From: Mycolicibacterium aromaticivorans JS19b1 = JCM 16368
Lineage (GTDB): Bacteria > Actinomycetota > Actinomycetes > Mycobacteriales > Mycobacteriaceae
Assembly: GCF_000559085.1 (NCBI RefSeq)
Contig: NZ_JALN02000001.1
Span: forward strand, 2,542,001 to 2,606,000
Reading direction: 5' to 3'
Length of the DNA stretch: 64,000 nucleotides
The position numbers and the translations under genes were made by a program. Of the stretch, positions 59,348-64,000 are shown piece by piece. How positions within the stretch are numbered: position 1 is the first letter of the stretch; each line of letters opens with the position of its first letter. Below the pieces are notes generated by a model, which did not search any database, was not told where the DNA came from, and saw nothing but the letters and a program-made list of their open reading frames with translations.

Positions 59348-60195
59348 CACGCCATCCCGATCAGTTGCAGGTAGGCATCCTCGAGGGTGGGCCGGGTGAC
59401 GGTGAGCTGGGCCAGTTCGGTGCCGTCGGCGGACTGTTGCCTGATGAACTCGGTCGGGTGGTCGGTGTGCTCCACGCGCAGCTGGTCGCCGTCCATCCAC
59501 TGCACCGTGGCCGCGGTGTTCACGTGCGCGGTCAGCCGTGCGGGGGAATCGACGGCCGCCACTCGGCCACCAGCCACCACGGCCACCCGGTCCGCAAGGG
59601 CAGCAGCCTCTTCCAGATAGTGCGTCGTCAGAAGGATGGTGGTGCCGTCGCTGGACAGGAGCCTGATGAGGTCCCAGAACTGGCGCCGTGCTTCCGGATC
59701 GAATCCAGTGGTCGGCTCGTCGAGAAAGAGAAGCTCCGGTTGAGCGATGATGCCCAGTGCGACGTCGAGCCGGCGACGCTGCCCTCCCGACAGTGTTCGG
59801 ACCCGCGAGCCGGCACTTGATGTCAAGCCGACGAGCTCGAGTAGCTCCTCGGGGACCCGGGCCCGCGCCTCGCCGTAGCACTTCGCGAACATCCGCACGG
59901 TTTCCAGCACCGTGAGAACCCCGAAGTCGCTGGTTTCCTGCAAGACGATGCCGATTCTGGCGCGCCAGCTGCGCCCGGCATCCGCGGGATCTTCGCCCAG
60001 GACCTGAACCCGTCCCGAGTCGCGTTTGCGGTGCCCTTCCAAGATCTCGATGGTCGTGGACTTGCCCGCCCCATTCGGCCCGAGGATCGCGAAGATCTCG
60101 CCGTAGCCGACCTCGAGGTCGAGATCGCGAACCGCCTGCAACCGGCCATAGGATTTGGACAAACCCTCGACCTGGACCGCCGATCCGGCTGTCAT
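59347..60195 (-). CDS. ABC exporter ATPase (DrrA-like)
   Basis: This 282-residue nucleotide-binding subunit has ILGPNGAGKSTTIEIL (Walker A), VLQETSDFGVL (Q loop), RTLSGGQRRRLDVAL (signature), LLFLDEPTTGFDPEA (Walker B) and LLTTHYLEEAA (H switch). A C-terminal roughly 60-residue extension resembles the DrrA regulatory domain. Its ATG overlaps the PKS stop (ATGA), and it is followed by the permease with a one-base overlap. Translational coupling of synthase, ATPase and permease argues that the exporter serves that product. Confidence 0.9.
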   Translation of the reverse strand: MTAGSAVQVEGLSKSYGRLQAVRDLDLEVGYGEIFAILGPNGAGKSTTIEILEGHRKRDSGRVQVLGEDPADAGRSWRARIGIVLQETSDFGVLTVLETVRMFAKCYGEARARVPEELLELVGLTSSAGSRVRTLSGGQRRRLDVALGIIAQPELLFLDEPTTGFDPEARRQFWDLIRLLSSDGTTILLTTHYLEEAAALADRVAVVAGGRVAAVDSPARLTAHVNTAATVQWMDGDQLRVEHTDHPTEFIRQQSADGTELAQLTVTRPTLEDAYLQLIGMA

Positions 60196-63100
60196 GAGAA
60201 TGCCTCTCCGGCATCTGATTCGGGCTCGTTCTCCAGCTGCGCGAGAAGTTCCTGCAGGTCGGCGTCGGACAGCTCTGCCATCAGCTGGTCCAGCTCCTCG
60301 TCGAGATCCGGCAAATCGGTCGTCCCCGCCGACTCGGTAGGCGCCGTGGCGACGTCACCATGGATGAAGTGCAACTCGGCGAGCACGCGGTCGGCGAGCG
60401 AGTTCACGCTAACGCCGCGAAGGATCTCGAGTACCGGCAAGTCGATCGAGAAGGTCATGTTGATCCGCACTCGGAAGTCCATCGCCATCATCGAATCCAG
60501 GCCGATATCGTCGAGCATGTCGTCCGGCTCGAAATCCTCGACGGCGCAGTCGAAGACAGCTGCCACGATCTGCCGAAGCTGATCAGAGATGACGGCAGGA
60601 CGGTCGGCCTCGGGAGTCGTCGCGAGCATCATGAGTATCGACCCGTCGGATTCGCCTGCGCCGGGCAAGGTCTCGGAGGTCCCGAGTTCGGCGAACATCA
60701 TCGGCAGACGGCTGCCGAGCCCTGCTTGGCGGGCCCGACCCCAGTCGGCGCTGATGGCGACGACCTCGGCCGGTTGCTGGTTGATGAGCCGGTCGAGGAT
60801 CAGTGCACCCACCGCTGGGGTGATGAGTTCGATGCCCCGTGCGGCGTACAGCTTTTCGAGGTTGAGCTCTTCGACCATCCCCACCGACCAGGGGCCCCAG
60901 CCGATCGTGAGTGCCGGCAACCCCTGCTCCCGGCGATAGTGCGCGAATGCGTCGAGGAAGGCGTTGGCGGCTGCGTAGTTGCCCTGCCCCGGCGAGGCGA
61001 TCGTCGATCCGGCGGAGCCGAACATCACGAAGAAGTCGAGCTGATGGTCTTTCACCGCGTCATGCAGCACGCGGGCACCGGTCACCTTGGGCGCCATCAC
61101 CGCGATGAAGTCCTCTTCGCTGATGTTCACCAGGAGTTGGTCGTTGACCGATCCGGCGGCGTGGATGATTCCGCGCACCGACCGTCCGCCGCCTCGGGCG
61201 TGGTCGCGCAACCACGCCGAAACCTGCTCGGGGTCCGCAATGTCGATGCTCGCTGTCGTGACGTGCGCGCCGAGACGTTCGATGTCGATAATCGCCGTGA
61301 CGGTCTCGAAATGGGGCTCCTCGGCGGTGAGGCCGGGCCAGCTGTGCCGCGGTGGGATGGCACTGCGAGCCCACAACGCGATGTGCCGCGCTCCCCGCTC
61401 CGCGAGATACCTGGCGACCACCCGCCCGAGAGCGCCTGACCCGCCGGTGACGACGTAGGTCGCGTCCGGGCTGAGCTTGGTGGGAAACGGCCGCGTCAGC
61501 TGATCGCACGGCCGCAGACGCGGCACGTAGGTCACCTCTCCGCGGATGGCGACCTGATCTTCAGGCCCCCCGTTCAGGAGGTGTTCGCAGATGCGGGCCG
61601 CGATCTGGGCGTGGCCGTCGGCGGCATCGATGTCGATGAGTCCGCCCCAGTGCTCGGGTAACTCCTGGTGGCCGATGACGCGACCGAGCCCCCACAGCGC
61701 GGACTGGTCGACACCGCGGAGTTGGGTTCCCGGTGCGGGCTGGGCGTTCGCGGTGACCACATGGAGCCGAAGCTGGTCGGGAGTGTCCTGTTGGGCAAGG
61801 GCTTTCGCGAGCCGCAGCGCGGTGAGCACACCGAGCCGATACTGCTCCTCGACGGAACCGGATTCAGTGATGTCCAGCGGCCAGCAGTCGATGATCCCGC
61901 GGAGATCATCGTCGAACAGTGCGGCGAAATCCGTCGCAGCGAGTTCATTTCGGTCGTCGTGGTCTATTACGCGGATGCGGTGGCCTCGTCGACGCATCTC
62001 GTCGGAGACAGCCGCACCGACGCCGGTGCCGTCGCGCAGGAGCAGCCACGACGTCGGGTCGGCGGCTTCGATCTCCTCGCCGGGTGGCTGGTCCGCCCTG
62101 GGCTGCCACTGAATCTGCAGGACTCCCTTGTCGATACGGTCGGGCGACATGCGCGACGACTCGCTCAACGACTGCACGACGAATCCGGTGATGACGGCGA
62201 GCGGTGCACCGTTCGGGTCGGTGATCGTGATGTCGCTCTCGACGTGCGACTTGGTCACCGACACCACACGGACGTGGACCGTCATGTCCGGCGCCGGTGC
62301 GCCGTAGACGGCGCAATGCCGAATCCGGACCGGCAGGAACGGTTCCTCGTTCTCTTCCTGACCGAGAAAGGGTGCGCCGAACAGCGCCTGGAACGCCCCG
62401 TCGATGAGCGCCGGGTGGAAACGGAATCGTGGCACCTCATCGACGATCGATTCGGGCACCGCGATGTCGGCAACGGCCCAGTCCTCGCCTGCGGTGACCT
62501 TCCGAACGGTCCGGAAGGCGTCGCCGTAGTCAAAGCCGATGGACTCGGTGCGACGGTAGAAGTCGGCGCCGGTGATCGAGACTACCGACTCGGCGCTGTC
62601 TGCCACGGTCATCGGCTTGGGCGCGGGTGGCAGGACGTTGAGTTCGGCGGTGGCGGTGACGACCCACTTCGGTTCGCCGTCGGCGGTCGCGGTGAAAGAC
62701 GCGAATTCCAGTGTGCCGTCGTTCTCGTTGAGAGTGGTCCGCAGGATCGGATCGCAGGTGTCGTCGAGGATCACCGCACGATGAAGCACCACATTGTCGA
62801 CGCTAAGGTCCGAGCCGTAGACGGCGTTCGCGACCGCTATACCCATCTCGACGTAGGCCGCCCCCGGCACGACCACACTTCCCTGCACCCGATGGTCGGC
62901 GATGAACGGGTTGAACACCGTGCTCAGTTCTGCTTCCCAGGTCGGGTGCAGCGCACTGATCCGTTGTCCGAGAAGGGGATGCACCGGCCTGTAGAACAGT
63001 GCTTCGGTGGCTTCCCGCGTTTCATTCCAGAAGCGTTTGGTCTGCCAGGGGTAACTCGGCAGCTTCAGCGGGCGGACACCCTCGCGGTGCTGGAGTGCGC

Positions 63101-64000
63101 CCCACTCGACGTCGTGGCCGTTGCAGTGCAGTGTGCCAACGCAATTGAGGAGCGTACGGACGTCATCCTGGTCGCGTCGCTGGACCGCCGTCACCGACAC
63201 TTTCTGCTGGCCCGCGGTCTCCACGATCGACGCCGCCAGGACCGGGTGCGGACCCAACTCGACGAAGTGGGTGTAACCGTCCTCCACCATTCGCCGGATC
63301 CCGGGCTCGAAGAGCACCGTCGCCCGCGTGTTCTGCCACCAATACGCGGCGCCGGCCTGATACCCGTCCAACCGCTCACCCGTGACCGTCGAATACAGCG
63401 GCATGGTGGCATCCTTCGACGACATTCCGTCGAGCGCCCCGAGCAGATCTTCTTTGATCGCATCCATGAAATGCGTGTGGTACGGCACCCGTCCGGTGAG
63501 ATACCGGGTGAAGATGCCGAGCTCATCCAACTGTGGAGCCAGTACGGCGAGGACGTCCTCGTCCCCGGCGACGGTGACCGCAGACGGGCTGTTGATCGCC
63601 GCTATCGATATCCGCCTGCCGAACTCGGCCTGCAACTGCGGGTCCATCACTCGCATCAGCGAATCGACATCTGTGCCGACGGCGAGCATCCGGCCCTGCC
63701 CGCTGGTGCGCTGCTGGAGTCGGCTCCGGTGGTAGACGACCTCGACCGCTTGCTCGAGGGTGAGCAGGCCGGCTAGGTGATGTGCGGCGACTTCGCCTGC
63801 ACTGTGCCCGATTACGGCGTCCGGGCGGATACCGTACTGCGCCAGCTGTTCCGCCAGAGCGATCTGGACCGCGAAGTTGGCCGGCTGCGCCACCTCGGTT
63901 TCGGTCATCCGCGAGCTTGTCTCGTCACGTCGCAGTTCGTCGACGAGGGACCACCCGGTGTACTGCGCAAGCTCGCGATCGCTGCGCAGGATGCTGTCGG
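60192..64000 (-). CDS. modular type I polyketide synthase (partial, runs off right edge)
   Basis: About 1268 residues of the C-terminal end of a large PKS are present. In order they hold AT (active Ser in GHSAGE about 66 residues into the fragment, and VPYHTHFM near residue 172), a DH domain (HRVQGSVVVPG and HPALIDGAFQ), a KR domain (VVTGGSGALG; NYAAANAF; VNDQLL in place of LDD) and an ACP (IGLDSMMAMDF). An acidic helical C-terminal tail (LDEELDQLMAELSDADLQEL) follows. There is no ER between DH and KR. The KS must lie beyond 64000. The AT motif does not settle the extender unit. A product with unreduced double bonds or hydroxyls is expected, made on the membrane-exporter operon with the ABC pair. 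Confidence 0.92.
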   Translation of the reverse strand, partial: DSILRSDRELAQYTGWSLVDELRRDETSSRMTETEVAQPANFAVQIALAEQLAQYGIRPDAVIGHSAGEVAAHHLAGLLTLEQAVEVVYHRSRLQQRTSGQGRMLAVGTDVDSLMRVMDPQLQAEFGRRISIAAINSPSAVTVAGDEDVLAVLAPQLDELGIFTRYLTGRVPYHTHFMDAIKEDLLGALDGMSSKDATMPLYSTVTGERLDGYQAGAAYWWQNTRATVLFEPGIRRMVEDGYTHFVELGPHPVLAASIVETAGQQKVSVTAVQRRDQDDVRTLLNCVGTLHCNGHDVEWGALQHREGVRPLKLPSYPWQTKRFWNETREATEALFYRPVHPLLGQRISALHPTWEAELSTVFNPFIADHRVQGSVVVPGAAYVEMGIAVANAVYGSDLSVDNVVLHRAVILDDTCDPILRTTLNENDGTLEFASFTATADGEPKWVVTATAELNVLPPAPKPMTVADSAESVVSITGADFYRRTESIGFDYGDAFRTVRKVTAGEDWAVADIAVPESIVDEVPRFRFHPALIDGAFQALFGAPFLGQEENEEPFLPVRIRHCAVYGAPAPDMTVHVRVVSVTKSHVESDITITDPNGAPLAVITGFVVQSLSESSRMSPDRIDKGVLQIQWQPRADQPPGEEIEAADPTSWLLLRDGTGVGAAVSDEMRRRGHRIRVIDHDDRNELAATDFAALFDDDLRGIIDCWPLDITESGSVEEQYRLGVLTALRLAKALAQQDTPDQLRLHVVTANAQPAPGTQLRGVDQSALWGLGRVIGHQELPEHWGGLIDIDAADGHAQIAARICEHLLNGGPEDQVAIRGEVTYVPRLRPCDQLTRPFPTKLSPDATYVVTGGSGALGRVVARYLAERGARHIALWARSAIPPRHSWPGLTAEEPHFETVTAIIDIERLGAHVTTASIDIADPEQVSAWLRDHARGGGRSVRGIIHAAGSVNDQLLVNISEEDFIAVMAPKVTGARVLHDAVKDHQLDFFVMFGSAGSTIASPGQGNYAAANAFLDAFAHYRREQGLPALTIGWGPWSVGMVEELNLEKLYAARGIELITPAVGALILDRLINQQPAEVVAISADWGRARQAGLGSRLPMMFAELGTSETLPGAGESDGSILMMLATTPEADRPAVISDQLRQIVAAVFDCAVEDFEPDDMLDDIGLDSMMAMDFRVRINMTFSIDLPVLEILRGVSVNSLADRVLAELHFIHGDVATAPTESAGTTDLPDLDEELDQLMAELSDADLQELLAQLENEPESDAGEAFS

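Noticed and set aside
61668..63776. A 702-codon plus-strand frame opposite the PKS
   Set aside because: It lies wholly antisense to well-supported AT, DH and KR domains and encodes low-complexity Arg/His/Asp-rich protein. High GC makes long antisense frames common.
1..64000. Prophage, integrated plasmid or transposon
   Set aside because: No integrase, transposase, att-like direct repeat, tRNA junction or change of gene style was seen across the window.

Overview
The window is GC-rich actinobacterial DNA that reads as a mycobacterial chromosome, probably a fast-growing environmental species. The markers are two MmpL transporters (one with an MmpS partner), a secreted cutinase-like protein, three F420-type luciferase-like oxidoreductases, a fused HadA/HadB-like dehydratase of the mycolic-acid type, a mycothiol-dependent-enzyme family protein and an envelope polyketide synthase. 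I see no rRNA, tRNA, CRISPR array, transposase, integrase or phage gene. The content looks like accessory metabolism and envelope biology on the chromosome. Species assignment is an inference from gene content.

Layout. 1-10 kb: the 5' part of a large LuxR/AAA regulator, redox enzymes (nitroreductase, NmrA-like, FAD monooxygenase with a divergent MarR regulator, two luciferase-like enzymes), a cutinase-like protein, a tandem Lrp/AsnC regulator and a polysaccharide deacetylase. 10-18 kb: a KstR-like TetR gene followed by a TenA-like gene, divergent from a tightly packed catabolic operon (amidohydrolase, two-domain acyl-CoA dehydrogenase, second amidohydrolase, small protein, SDR, alpha/beta hydrolase, nitroreductase). 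18-23 kb: two exported envelope proteins (a Tat substrate of the DUF1906 family and a YkuD-like protein), then a TetR gene and an mmpL without mmpS. These last two share a 26-bp operator candidate. 23-32 kb: molybdenum oxidoreductase, DEAD-box helicase, peptide release factor 3, SDR, a DUF2510/DUF732 membrane protein and a HadAB-like dehydratase.

32-45 kb is a signalling block. One overlapping operon encodes a REC-GAF-PAS-GGDEF-EAL protein, a hybrid histidine kinase with three receiver domains, CheR and CheB. Next to it are an amino-acid/polyamine permease with a universal stress protein and, divergently, a second c-di-GMP enzyme of order GAF-EAL-PAS-GGDEF. 45-52 kb: an mmpS-mmpL operon whose promoter carries the core of the operator seen near 20 kb, a luciferase-like enzyme and TetR pair, an emopamil-binding-protein-like membrane protein (a sterol-isomerase-type fold) and a hemerythrin-like protein. 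52-57 kb: an acyltransferase broken by a frameshift, a small membrane peptide, a phospholipase-D-like enzyme, a DinB-like protein and a MarR/FAD-enzyme operon. 57-64 kb: a coupled operon running off the right edge, made of a modular PKS (AT-DH-KR-ACP visible), an ABC exporter (ATPase and permease) and a Kef-type cation/proton antiporter.

The strongest systems for follow-up are the chemosensory-like c-di-GMP operon, the shared MmpL operator regulon, the EBP-like gene under TetR, the KstR-like catabolic cluster and the PKS-exporter-antiporter operon. All functional statements come from reading motifs and gene order. No alignment or database search was run.
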